Shown here one piece after another: positions 1 to 8,181 of a DNA stretch of 64,000 nt. This DNA comes from Stenotrophomonas rhizophila (GTDB lineage: Bacteria > Pseudomonadota > Gammaproteobacteria > Xanthomonadales > Xanthomonadaceae). Location of the stretch: positions 496,001-560,000 of the forward strand of contig NZ_RJKV01000001.1 in the NCBI RefSeq assembly GCF_003751305.1, read 5' to 3'. Position 1 is the stretch's first letter. Each line of letters starts with the position of its first letter. The notes under the pieces were generated by a model, which was given only the letters and a program-made list of their open reading frames with translations, ran no database searches and was not told where the DNA came from. The translations under genes and the position numbers were made by a program.

Positions 1-916
1 CGCCGATGCTGTGGGCGGGCAGGGTGACATAGGTGTAATCCTGGTGGTCGAAGCCCTGCGGCAACGCCTGCTGCAGTAGTGAATCGGCCGGCGCTGCGGG
101 TTGCGTGCCCAGCGTGCCGCATGCCGCGCGCTGCCCGATGTAGCCATGGGCAGGGCGCAACCGCGTCAGGCCGCTGCGCACCCGGCCGACCAGGTTGCGG
201 CTGCCGGCGCACCAGCGGGCCAGCACCGAAGCGGCTGGCGCGCGCAGCGACAGCGTCACCCGCGGAAACTGGTCCAGGTCGCTCTGGTCAAGCAGGTGCT
301 GCAACGCCGGCGGCAGGGTCTCGGTCAATGAGGGGATGTCGGCGGTGCCTGCATCGATGCGTGCACGTTGCGCATCGCTCAATGCGCCACTGCGCTCATC
401 GGGATGGCAGGACAGCGCGAACAGCGCCGCGTGCCGGGGATGACGCGACACGAACTGGTGCCAGGTACCGCTGCCGAAGCGAACGGTGAACAGGCAGTCC
501 GGCGGCACGTCGATGCAGCGCAGGGCGCGCACGAAGGCGGCCTGATCCTGCTGCAGTTGTGCGTCGGACACGGTGGAAAACCGCAACTGTGCGCCGCCGC
601 TGCCAGTAATGGCGGTGAACATGCGCGGGCCGGCATGGCGATGGAACGGATGCCCGGTGCGGCCTACCGAGAACGAATACAGCGACGACGCATCGCCGTG
701 CGCCAAGTGCATGCCCCCCAGCCGCGCGGAGGGTTCATCCAGTGCATCAACGAAGTGCGGATGCTGCGCCTGGCGCAGGCCCGCGTCGCGCAGCAGCGCA
801 TCGCCGGCACCGATCCCGAGCTGGGCGATCAACGCCACCTCGACCGGGCTGCCATCGCCGCAGGAGGGCAGGCTGATGCTGGGAAACGAACGACTCACGT
901 GTGCGATGTCCTGCAT
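1..916 (-). CDS. Cut protein: cupin-like N-terminus, possible DUF2867-type C-terminus
   Basis: An open frame runs from an ATG at 916 off the left edge (about 305 codons visible). A strong SD (AAGGAG) sits just upstream of the ATG, so the start is well supported. Around residues 85-105 a stretch with HPFHRHAGPRMF and an ITGSGG turn resembles a cupin fold. The last visible residues (DYTYVTLPAHSIG) look like the beginning of a DUF2867-type domain; such proteins often sit beside SdpR-like regulators, as here. The gene lies 30 bp downstream of the ArsR-family gene and is probably co-transcribed with it. The function is not known, and the domain calls are by eye only. Confidence 0.7.
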   Translation of the reverse strand, partial: MQDIAHVSRSFPSISLPSCGDGSPVEVALIAQLGIGAGDALLRDAGLRQAQHPHFVDALDEPSARLGGMHLAHGDASSLYSFSVGRTGHPFHRHAGPRMFTAITGSGGAQLRFSTVSDAQLQQDQAAFVRALRCIDVPPDCLFTVRFGSGTWHQFVSRHPRHAALFALSCHPDERSGALSDAQRARIDAGTADIPSLTETLPPALQHLLDQSDLDQFPRVTLSLRAPAASVLARWCAGSRNLVGRVRSGLTRLRPAHGYIGQRAACGTLGTQPAAPADSLLQQALPQGFDHQDYTYVTLPAHSIG

Positions 917-946
917 GCCGATCTCCTTGTCGTTGGGTCGCTCAGC

Positions 947-1261
947 TCACGAGGTGGGTTCGCGGCGGGCGCGGGCACGGCTTTCACGCTGCAGCGTGCC
1001 GCCCACCGGACAGACCTCGGCGGCCCACGCGAACAGGGTATTGGCCAGTGTGTCGGGCACCTGCCGGAAGTACACGAACTGGCCGCGTTTCTCGCGCTCG
1101 ATGAGCCCGGCGTCTTCCAGGATGCGCAGGTGGCTGGACAGCGCCGGCTTGCTGAAGTCGAAGCGCTCGCCCAGCTCGCCCGCGCTCAACTCGCCGCCAT
1201 TGAGGTAGGCCAGGATCTGCCGGCGTGCGGTGGAGGCGAGGGCTTCGAAGATGCGGTCCAT
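947..1261 (-). CDS. ArsR/SdpR-family winged-helix repressor
   Basis: A 104-residue protein with the typical ArsR-family layout: an N-terminal helix (DRIFEALASTARRQIL), then a winged helix with recognition helix FSKPALSSHLRILEDAGLI, then a GQFVYFR beta-wing. No metal-binding cysteine cluster of the ArsR/SmtB kind is visible (one Cys near the C-terminus), so it resembles the SdpR autorepressor branch rather than a metal sensor. It probably represses its own promoter and the downstream 916-1 gene. A 7-bp inverted repeat starts 8 bp upstream of the ATG and no clear SD is seen, so the transcript may have a very short leader. Confidence 0.85.
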   Translation of the reverse strand: MDRIFEALASTARRQILAYLNGGELSAGELGERFDFSKPALSSHLRILEDAGLIEREKRGQFVYFRQVPDTLANTLFAWAAEVCPVGGTLQRESRARARREPTS

Positions 1262-1268
1262 GGGTAAT

Positions 1269-1288
1269 AGTTAACTAATTTGTTAACT
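1269..1288. promoter_or_regulatory. Candidate operator of the ArsR/SdpR regulator
   Basis: The perfect inverted repeat AGTTAAC-N6-GTTAACT lies directly upstream of the regulator start in otherwise GC-rich DNA. Its position and symmetry fit the binding site of a dimeric winged-helix autorepressor. This is inferred from sequence only. Confidence 0.55.
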
Positions 1289-1436
1289 GATGGTGTTCCG
1301 TTGGCGCGCGGCTGTCAACCGCCTGCGCGGTCGAGACGATGGCCCGGCTCGGCGTGAAGGCCAGGACAGCGGCCCTCCACGGCACGGTCACTGTCATCGG
1401 CCGACGCTGGCAGCCTGTCCCCAACCCGGATCCGCC

Positions 1437-1871
1437 ATGACCACGCTGACCCTGCCCGAACTGGCCAAGAAGATGGCCAACATCGACTTCACCATGCTGC
1501 AGACCCATACCGACAGCGGCGAGATCGCGGCGCGGCCGATGAGCAACAATGGTGATGTGGATTACGACGGCGACAGCTGGTTCTTCACCACCGAGGACAC
1601 CGACATGGTCCGCGAGATCACCCGCGACCCGAAGGTTGCGCTGAGCTTCACCGGCAGCAAGTCGCTGCTGGGCAAGCCGCCGCTGTTCGTGGCGGTGCAG
1701 GGCAGGGCGACCCTGATCCGCGACAAGGCGGTGATGCAGCAGCATTGGGTGAAAGATCTGGAGCGCTGGTTCGCGCAGGGTGTGGATAGCCCTGGGCTGG
1801 TTCTGATCCAGGTGGCTGCGGCGCGCATCCATTACTGGGATGGGGAAGACCAGGGCGAAATCCTGCGCTGA
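1437..1871 (+). CDS. Pyridoxamine 5'-phosphate oxidase-family protein (general stress protein 26 type)
   Basis: A 144-residue protein with a split-barrel flavin-binding fold: the strand KMANIDFTMLQTHT, GEIAARPMSNN, then DGDSWFFTTEDTDMVREI and the core VALSFTGSK. This matches small PNPOx-like proteins of the general stress protein 26 group, which bind FMN or related cofactors; the substrate is usually unknown. The ATG at 1437 gives the normal family length; the frame stays open upstream but without conserved sequence. The next gene starts 11 bp downstream behind a strong SD, so the two are probably co-transcribed, possibly with nei. Confidence 0.85.
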   Translation: MTTLTLPELAKKMANIDFTMLQTHTDSGEIAARPMSNNGDVDYDGDSWFFTTEDTDMVREITRDPKVALSFTGSKSLLGKPPLFVAVQGRATLIRDKAVMQQHWVKDLERWFAQGVDSPGLVLIQVAAARIHYWDGEDQGEILR

Positions 1872-1882
1872 AGGAGGTACGC

Positions 1883-2623
1883 ATGCCCGGGTCGCAGATG
1901 CCGAAGATCGGGTGTGCCGGCTGGTCGATCCCCAGCCGCTACGCCATGCACTTCGGGCCCGGCGACAGCCTGCTGGCGCGCTATGCCACGCGCTTTGACG
2001 TGGTGGAGATCAACTCCTCGTTCTACCGGCCGCACCAACGCGCGACCTACGCGCGCTGGGCGGCCACCGTACCGGCCAACTTCCGCTTCTCGGTAAAGCT
2101 GCCGCGGACCATCTCGCACGATTCCGGACTGGTCGGCGTGGGCCCACTGTTGGACCGCTTCCTGGACGAGGTGGGTGGACTGGGGCGTACGTTGGGCGCC
2201 CTGCTGCTGCAGTTGCCGCCATCGCTGGCACTGGATACGCGCCGCGCCGGGAGCTTTTTCCGCGTCCTGCGTCGACGCACCCCGGTGCCTGTGGTCTGCG
2301 AGCCCCGCCATGCCAGTTGGTTCAGCACGCAGGCCGATGCGCTGCTGCAGCGCCACGCAATTTCCCGGGCCGCAGTGGATCCGTCGCGCGTTGCCGCCGC
2401 CGCGCTTCCGGGCGGCGCGCAGGGCTGGCACTACTGGCGCTGGCACGGTTCCCCGCGCATGTACTACAGCAACTACCCCGATGCCGCACTCGCCTCTCTG
2501 GCGACACAGCTCGTGCAGCAGCCCGGGCAGGCGCAGGCACCGTGGGTGATCTTCGACAACACCGCCCATGGCTTTGCTATCGCCAATGCCCTGCGCTTGG
2601 CCGAGATCACCACGCATGCCTGA
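1883..2623 (+). CDS. DUF72 family protein
   Basis: A 246-residue protein with the DUF72 signature: N-terminal IGCAGWSIP, then VVEINSSFYRPH and FSVKLPRTISHD, and later VCEPRHASW and YYSNY. The fold is a TIM barrel related to YecE. The biochemical role is not settled; links to Fe-S or nucleic-acid metabolism have been suggested for relatives. The strong SD AAGGAGG at 1872 fixes the start. The last 8 bases overlap the nei start (ATG at 2616), which indicates translational coupling with the repair gene. Confidence 0.9.
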   Translation: MPGSQMPKIGCAGWSIPSRYAMHFGPGDSLLARYATRFDVVEINSSFYRPHQRATYARWAATVPANFRFSVKLPRTISHDSGLVGVGPLLDRFLDEVGGLGRTLGALLLQLPPSLALDTRRAGSFFRVLRRRTPVPVVCEPRHASWFSTQADALLQRHAISRAAVDPSRVAAAALPGGAQGWHYWRWHGSPRMYYSNYPDAALASLATQLVQQPGQAQAPWVIFDNTAHGFAIANALRLAEITTHA

Positions 2624-3428
2624 AGGTCCCTCCATCGTCATCCTGCGCGAGGCCGCTGCCAAGTTCCGCGGCAAGACCGTGCGGCTGGCCATTGGCAACA
2701 GCTCGCTCGACCTCACCCGGATGGAGGGCCGCCGCGTGGTCGCGCTGCGGAGCTGGGGCAAGCACTTTCTGATCGAGTTTCGCGGCTTCAGCCTGCGCGT
2801 GCACATGCTGATGTTCGGCAGCTACCGCATCGATGAGCGCAAGCCGTCGCCACCGCGGGTGTCGCTGCAGTTCGATAACGGCGAGCTCAACATCTATGCC
2901 TCGTCGGTGAAGTACATCGAAGGCGCGCTGGAGGACACCTACGACTGGCGCGGGGATGTGATGGACCTGGCCTGGGATCCCAGGCTGGCGCGCAGGAAGC
3001 TCAAGCAGCAGCCGGAAACGTTGATCTGCGACGCGCTGCTGGACCAGGAGGTCTTTGCCGGCGTCGGCAATATCATCAAGAACGAAGTGCTGTTCCGCAC
3101 GCGTGTGCATCCCGAATCCACGGTGGGTGCGCTTCCGCCACGCAAGCTGGGCGAGATCATCAAACAGGCGCGGCAGTACAGTTTCGATTTCCTGGACTGG
3201 AAGCGGCAGTTCGTATTGCGCCAGCATTGGCTCGTGCATACCAAGCGCACCTGTCCCCACTGCGGCGGGCCGATCAGCAAGACCTACCCGGGCACTACCC
3301 GGCGGCGGGCGTTCTTCTGCCCGGTGTGCCAGGTGCGCTACGGCGCCGCGCCTGCCGGCCGCAAAGCCGCGCCGAACGCACGCAGGGCCGCCCCGAGGCG
3401 TTCAGCCAGGTCCTCGTCCATGGCGTAG
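2616..3428 (+). CDS. nei: Fpg/Nei-family DNA glycosylase/AP lyase (endonuclease VIII-like)
   Basis: A 270-residue base-excision repair enzyme that removes oxidised pyrimidines and cuts the abasic site. The start MPEGPS supplies the catalytic Pro2 and Glu3 of the family once Met is removed. The central helix-two-turn-helix region includes LLDQEVFAGVGNIIKNEVLF. A C-terminal zinc finger is formed by Cys213, Cys216, Cys235 and Cys238. The C-terminal 25 or so residues are a basic Arg/Ala tail. It overlaps the end of the DUF72 gene by 8 bp. Nei rather than Fpg is favoured because the N-terminus is PEGP rather than PELPEVE. Confidence 0.88.
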   Translation: MPEGPSIVILREAAAKFRGKTVRLAIGNSSLDLTRMEGRRVVALRSWGKHFLIEFRGFSLRVHMLMFGSYRIDERKPSPPRVSLQFDNGELNIYASSVKYIEGALEDTYDWRGDVMDLAWDPRLARRKLKQQPETLICDALLDQEVFAGVGNIIKNEVLFRTRVHPESTVGALPPRKLGEIIKQARQYSFDFLDWKRQFVLRQHWLVHTKRTCPHCGGPISKTYPGTTRRRAFFCPVCQVRYGAAPAGRKAAPNARRAAPRRSARSSSMA

Positions 3429-3549
3429 GATGGGAACAACACGCACTTACGCGCGTCCTGCGCGATCGACACCTGATCGCCTTCGCTCCTTTCTCAGAGT
3501 CTTTCATGCCGCCAGCGGAATGAAGGCTCCCGTGTCCCACGGAGCGCAC

Positions 3550-4227
3550 ATGCCGGGCTATACCACCCGCATTCTCACCATCCCGGTCGGCGGGCACGAC
3601 TTCCGTATCCGCGCGCTCAGCGATCTGCAGCAGTTTTCCGATCCCACCGGACGCGCCCAGCGGGCCGGCATCCACTCGTCGTTGTGGAGCCTGTTCGGTC
3701 AGATCTGGCCGGCCGGCCGCGCGCTGGCCGATACCATGAGCCACTTCGACGTGACCGGTAAGCGGATCCTGGAGCTGGGCTGCGGGCTGGGGCTGTCCAG
3801 CCTGGTACTGGCCCATCGCGGCGCGGATGTCGTGGCGACCGACCACCATCCGCTGGCCGAATCCTTCCTCGCCTACAACGCCGGCCTCAACGACCTGCCC
3901 GCGGTGACTTACCGCGACCTGCCCTGGGAAGTCCCCGATGGCTCGCTGGGGCGGTTCGACCTGATCATCGGCAGCGACATCCTGTACGAACGGGGGCATG
4001 CCCATCAGATCGCGGCGATGATGCTGCGGCACGCCAAGCCGGATGCCGAGCTGCTGATCACCGATCCCGGCCGCGGCAACGTGGGCTCGTTCTCCCGTGG
4101 CATGGCGCTGCAGGGCTTCGATGTGACCGAGGAGCTGGGATTGTTCGAGGATGAAGGCAATGCGCCGGGCAACGGCCGTCTGCTGAGTTACCGGCGCGGT
4201 GATGTTCGGCCGGCGGCCGTGGCCTGA
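3550..4227 (+). CDS. Class I SAM-dependent methyltransferase (Methyltransf_16 / Nnt1-like)
   Basis: A 225-residue protein with a clear SAM-binding motif I (ILELGCGLGLSSLVLA), acidic motif II (VVATDHHP) and the FDLIIGSDILYE segment of the lysine methyltransferase-like/nicotinamide N-methylase-like group. An upstream helix carries WPAGRALAD, also usual in this group. The target (protein lysine or small molecule) cannot be read from sequence. The start at 3550 follows GGAG at 3541-3544; an in-frame ATG at 3520 would add 10 residues. It is separated from nei by about 120 bp and may be its own unit. Confidence 0.82.
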   Translation: MPGYTTRILTIPVGGHDFRIRALSDLQQFSDPTGRAQRAGIHSSLWSLFGQIWPAGRALADTMSHFDVTGKRILELGCGLGLSSLVLAHRGADVVATDHHPLAESFLAYNAGLNDLPAVTYRDLPWEVPDGSLGRFDLIIGSDILYERGHAHQIAAMMLRHAKPDAELLITDPGRGNVGSFSRGMALQGFDVTEELGLFEDEGNAPGNGRLLSYRRGDVRPAAVA

Positions 4228-4367
4228 GAACTCTGCTGTGACGCGGCGTGCAGATCGACTGGCGTAGGCTGTCGCCGTCCAGATGCGGCCCAGGCGGCCG
4301 GGAGTCCCTCGATGCGATCTCGCCCACTGCCGCCCCGCGAAGGCCTGCGTGTTTGCAGGAGGCACGC

Positions 4368-5642
4368 TTGAGTACGGCCGCCACCTCGCCCACGGCGCGC
4401 CGGCAGACGCGCTCGATGATCATCGCCGGCCTCTCCACGGTGGTGGAGTGGTACGACTTCACCCTTTACCTGTATCTGGCCACCGTGCTGTCGCGCGTGT
4501 TTTTCGGTGGCGGCGAGAATGCGTTGCTGGCCACCTTGGCCGGGTTTGCGGTGTCGTATCTGATGCGGCCCTTGGGTGCGCTGGTCTTCGGCCATCTCGG
4601 CGACCGCTTCGGTCGCCGCTACATGCTGCTGGCCTCGATGTTGCTGATGACCGTGGCGATGCTTGCCACTGCGCTGCTGCCTACCTTCGAGAGCATCGGT
4701 GCCGCTGCCGGTGTGCTGCTGTTGCTGCTGCGCTGCCTGATGGCGTTCTCGGTGGGCGGCGAGTACACCGGCGTGGTCGCATATCTGCTGGAAACCGCAC
4801 CCGTGCGCAGGCGCGGGCTGGTGACCTCATTGGCGTCGGCCGCGAGCGAAGTGGGGGCCTTGCTGGCGGTGGCGTTGTCGGCGCTGACCGTCGCGCTGCT
4901 GAGCACGGCGCAGCTGGATGGCTGGGGCTGGCGGATTCCGTTCTTCGTCGGTGCGGCGCTGGCGGGGGCGATCCTGCTGGCGCGTTCGACCATGCACGAA
5001 TCGCCGGAGTTCGAACGGCAACAGGCCGAGGGCACCGTGCCGACGTCGCCGATCCGCGATAGCTGGCGGCACCACAAGCCCGCGATTGCGCGCACGTTTG
5101 CGATCTCTGCACTGGGCTCGATCACCTATTACGTTGGAATCACCTACGTGCCCGCGTTCCTCGGTTCGGTGGGGCAGGTGAGTGAATCGGAGGCGTTGTG
5201 GCTGTCCACGGTCGCGGCGGTGGCGGTAATCGTGGTGACGCCGCTGGCGGGCGCGTTGTCGGACCGAGTCGGGCGTCGACCGGTGTTGATCGCGCTGGCC
5301 GCGCTGTCGGCGCTGCTGCCGTTGACGATGTTCTCGGTGATGGCCGGCGGCAGCACCGTGGCGATCGGCCTGGCGGCGGTGGTGCTGGCCTGCCTGGCGG
5401 GCGGCGTGAGTGCGGTGGCGGCACCGGCCACGGCCGAGCAGTTCCCCGGCGAAGGGCGGCTCAGCGGGCTGGCACTGGGCGTCACCATGGCCACGGCGTT
5501 CTTTGGCGGTGCTACGCCGTTGCTGGCCGAACTGCTGGTGCGGCATACCGGCTGGTCGTCGGCCCCCGGGGCAATGATCGCGGTGGTCGCGATACTGGTG
5601 CTGCCGGTGATGTGGACGCTGCGCGAGACACGGCCCAGGTAG
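4368..5642 (+). CDS. MFS transporter, metabolite:H+ symporter (MHS) type
   Basis: A 424-residue inner-membrane protein with about 12 transmembrane segments. The first helix carries STVVEWYDFTLYLYLA, and the loop motif GHLGDRFGRRYMLL is the MFS motif A as seen in MHS symporters such as ProP, KgtP and ShiA. A second copy (GALSDRVGRRPVL) opens the second half. The substrate is probably a small organic acid or osmolyte and cannot be named. The start is taken as TTG at 4368, 6 bases after AGGAGG; upstream in-frame codons encode nothing membrane-like. The stop codon TAG lies inside the GTAG head of the REP element that follows. Confidence 0.85.
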   Translation: MSTAATSPTARRQTRSMIIAGLSTVVEWYDFTLYLYLATVLSRVFFGGGENALLATLAGFAVSYLMRPLGALVFGHLGDRFGRRYMLLASMLLMTVAMLATALLPTFESIGAAAGVLLLLLRCLMAFSVGGEYTGVVAYLLETAPVRRRGLVTSLASAASEVGALLAVALSALTVALLSTAQLDGWGWRIPFFVGAALAGAILLARSTMHESPEFERQQAEGTVPTSPIRDSWRHHKPAIARTFAISALGSITYYVGITYVPAFLGSVGQVSESEALWLSTVAAVAVIVVTPLAGALSDRVGRRPVLIALAALSALLPLTMFSVMAGGSTVAIGLAAVVLACLAGGVSAVAAPATAEQFPGEGRLSGLALGVTMATAFFGGATPLLAELLVRHTGWSSAPGAMIAVVAILVLPVMWTLRETRPR

Positions 5643-5708
5643 TGCCGGCCGCTGGCCGGCTCCACGCAATGCCGGGTCCTCGAGGAGCCGGCCAGCGGCC
5701 GGCACTAC
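5639..5708. repeat. SMAG-type REP dimer (inverted pair)
   Basis: A GTAG-headed stem-loop (GTGCCGGCC GCT GGCCGGC) is followed about 20 bp later by its inverted copy ending in CACTAC. The pair forms a long cruciform or transcript hairpin at the 3' end of the MFS gene. The family is known from Stenotrophomonas. The first GTAG supplies the stop codon (5640-5642) of the transporter. Confidence 0.9.
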
Positions 5709-5726
5709 CGGTATACGGTGGGTTGC

Positions 5727-5763
5727 CACAAAACAGAACAGGCCGCCCGAAGGCGACCCGTTC
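5727..5763 (-). terminator. Rho-independent terminator of the TonB receptor gene
   Basis: Read on the minus strand, GAACGGGTCGCC - TTCG - GGCGGCCTGTTC pairs with two G-U positions and is followed by TGTTTTG. It lies about 26 bp after the receptor stop. Confidence 0.75.
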
Positions 5764-5789
5764 GTTCAACACCGCGATGTCGTCAGGCC

Positions 5790-7991
5790 TCAGTACTTCC
5801 AGCGCAGGCTCAACGCAACAAAACGCGGCTCGCCGTAGTTGTTGTAGTCCAGGTTGGCCCAGTAGGTCTTGTCCAGCGCGTTGCGCACGCTCAAGGTCGC
5901 CGTCCAGCTGTCGCTGATGCGGTAGTTGGCGTTGAACTGCACCAGCGCATACGCCGGCTGGTTCACCGTTACCGTGCCGCCGAGCGGATAGGGGATGTTG
6001 TAGCCCTGCACCTTGCTCTGCCACTGCACGCCCGCACCCACGCTCAGACGCTCCAGCGCGCCGCGCAGCCGCACCTGGGTGTTGAGCTGCAGCAGATCTT
6101 CGGCCGGGTTGGCGTACAGCAGATCGGTGGCGGCGCGGGTCACCTTGACGTGGGTGAAGCCGGCATTGACGGTCCAGCCCGGCAGGATCTCGCCGTTGAC
6201 GTCCACTTCCCAGCCGCGCGCCTTGGTGCCGTTGATGCCGATATAGGCCGAGCTGCCGTCGCTGAGCGATCCGTCCGGCAGGCTCATGTCGCGCACCGCG
6301 TAGTTGTCCTGCTTGGCCTCGAACACCGCGGCATTGGCGGTCAGGCGGCCGTCGAACCACTGCGACTTGATGCCCGCTTCCAGGTTGGAACCTTCCACCG
6401 GCGCCAGCAGGTTCTCGTTGCGGTCCTTGTAGTTCTGCGGGTTGAAGATTTCGGTGTAGCTGGCATACGCCGCCACCTGTGGGGTGATGTCGTACACCAG
6501 GCCCACATAGGGTGTGACTTCATCCGTCACTTTGTACGCGCCGCTCGTACCGGTATACGCACCGGCTGCGTTGTAGGAGCGGGACAGCGTTTCCCAGCGG
6601 CTCAGGCGCGCACCGGCGATCAGCGCCAGTGGATCGGCCAGCCGCAGGCGGGTAGCGACGTAGACGCCGCTCTGCGTGGTCTTGGCGACCCGGCGTGCGC
6701 CGGTACGTGCGTAGGTCACTTCGGAGATGTCGCCATCCCAGGCGCGGATATCCGGGATGTAGTAGCAGCGCTCGGTCCCGCAACGTGCCCAGTCGGTGGG
6801 ATAGCGCAGCGCGATGGTGTTGGTGGTGCCTTCCAGGTCCGCCCACTGCCCGCCTACGGTCAGGTCGTGCTCGCGGCCGAACAGGGAGAACGTGCCGCTC
6901 AGGTAGGCATCCACGTTGCGGCGGGTGTCTTCGGAATCGCCGGCGGCGGTGCGCAGGAAGATGCCTGCACCGGTGGCCGGATCCGGGTAGCCGCTGCCGT
7001 ACACGCGCACGTTCTGCACGTTGCCCTGGGTGTAGGCGGTGTTGATCTTCAGCAGCCAGTTCTCGCCGAAGCGCTGTTCCAGGTTGGCGAACGCGGTGCT
7101 GGTCTCGCGCTGCCAGTAGCTCCACTTCGGCGCCACGTTGGTCGAGCGCGGCAGATGGGCGAAGTCGCCCTGGCTGTTGAAGAAGGGCACCGTGCCCCAG
7201 GTCGAACCGACCGGATTGTTGTCCTGGGTCTGGTAGCCCACGGTCAGCGTGGTGCTGTCGGTCAGGTCACCTTCCAGCACGGCCATGCCGGCCATCTTGT
7301 TCTCGTGGTACCGGTCGTAATACAGATCACGGTCGGTGTAGGCGGCGACCACGCGGCTGCGGAAACGGCCGTCCGCGGTCAACGGCGCGGTCACGTCGGC
7401 TTCCATGCGCTGGTAGTCCCAGCTGCCGGCGCTCACCGCGAAGGAGGCGTCGAATTCCTTGCCCGGGCGCTTGCGCAGCAGGTTGACCGTGGCCGAGGGC
7501 ACGCCGGCGCCGCTCAGCAGGCCGTTGGCACCGCGGATCACTTCGACGCGATCGTAGAAGGCGGTGTCGTATTCCTGGTTGGTCGACCCGCTGTAGGTGG
7601 GGATGCCATCCACCTGGAAATCGGTGATGGCAAAGCCGCGTGCGTAGTACAACGGACGCTGGGTGTCGTAGAAGGAGACGCTGACGCCGGTGACGTTGCG
7701 CATCACATCGTTGATGCTGAACAGCGATTCGTCCTGCAGCCGCTGCAGGCCGATCGAGGTAGCCGACTGCGGGGTTTCCTGCAGGCTGATCGGCAGCCGC
7801 GTGGTGCTCGACGGGACTGCCCGCGCACCGACCACGCTGACCTTGTCCAGGGTCTTGGCATCGGCATTGCTGCTGGCGTCTGCCAACGCATCGGCGAAGG
7901 CCTGCGGCGCGGTCAGCATCAACACGGAAAGCAGGGCCAGGCCCAGCGGGGCACGGCGGGGGAGGCGAAGCGAAGCAGCGCAGGCGTACAT
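5790..7991 (-). CDS. TonB-dependent siderophore receptor
   Basis: A 733-residue outer-membrane ferric-siderophore receptor. The N-terminal signal peptide is followed by a plug domain (SLQETPQSATSIG, DVMRNVTGVSV, ARGFAITDFQVDG, VEVIRGANGLLSG, ATVNLLRKRP) and a beta-barrel that ends with aromatic SLRWKY, as usual for TonB receptors (FhuE/FpvA-like type). There is no N-terminal signalling domain, so it does not itself drive a FecI-type sigma factor. The ATG at 7991 gives a compact signal peptide; an in-frame ATG at 8018 adds 9 residues. A 9-bp inverted repeat with Fur-box similarity lies just upstream, so iron repression is likely. The siderophore is not identifiable. Confidence 0.92.
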   Translation of the reverse strand: MYACAASLRLPRRAPLGLALLSVLMLTAPQAFADALADASSNADAKTLDKVSVVGARAVPSSTTRLPISLQETPQSATSIGLQRLQDESLFSINDVMRNVTGVSVSFYDTQRPLYYARGFAITDFQVDGIPTYSGSTNQEYDTAFYDRVEVIRGANGLLSGAGVPSATVNLLRKRPGKEFDASFAVSAGSWDYQRMEADVTAPLTADGRFRSRVVAAYTDRDLYYDRYHENKMAGMAVLEGDLTDSTTLTVGYQTQDNNPVGSTWGTVPFFNSQGDFAHLPRSTNVAPKWSYWQRETSTAFANLEQRFGENWLLKINTAYTQGNVQNVRVYGSGYPDPATGAGIFLRTAAGDSEDTRRNVDAYLSGTFSLFGREHDLTVGGQWADLEGTTNTIALRYPTDWARCGTERCYYIPDIRAWDGDISEVTYARTGARRVAKTTQSGVYVATRLRLADPLALIAGARLSRWETLSRSYNAAGAYTGTSGAYKVTDEVTPYVGLVYDITPQVAAYASYTEIFNPQNYKDRNENLLAPVEGSNLEAGIKSQWFDGRLTANAAVFEAKQDNYAVRDMSLPDGSLSDGSSAYIGINGTKARGWEVDVNGEILPGWTVNAGFTHVKVTRAATDLLYANPAEDLLQLNTQVRLRGALERLSVGAGVQWQSKVQGYNIPYPLGGTVTVNQPAYALVQFNANYRISDSWTATLSVRNALDKTYWANLDYNNYGEPRFVALSLRWKY

Positions 7992-8048
7992 GCGGGTCTC
8001 GTGATGGTCTGGGGACATGGCCGGGCCCCAAGCCCGGCGGGGTGCAAA

Positions 8049-8074
8049 TGTAAAGCGTTCTCATTCGCTTTACA
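8049..8074. promoter_or_regulatory. Candidate Fur operator upstream of the siderophore receptor
   Basis: The perfect inverted repeat TGTAAAGCG-N8-CGCTTTACA lies upstream of the receptor start. Read on the minus strand, the segment GCGAATGAGAACGCTTTAC matches 12 of the 19 positions of the classical Fur box. Its position in front of an iron-uptake gene supports Fur control; another dimeric regulator remains possible. Confidence 0.6.
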
Positions 8075-8181
8075 AATGGTGAACATTCAGCGTCACCGGC
8101 GCCCCACAACGCATCCGGCCACCGCAAGGGTGGCCGGAGGGAAACCATGGCAAGAAACGCTAGCCCCTTGCCGGTGCAGGC

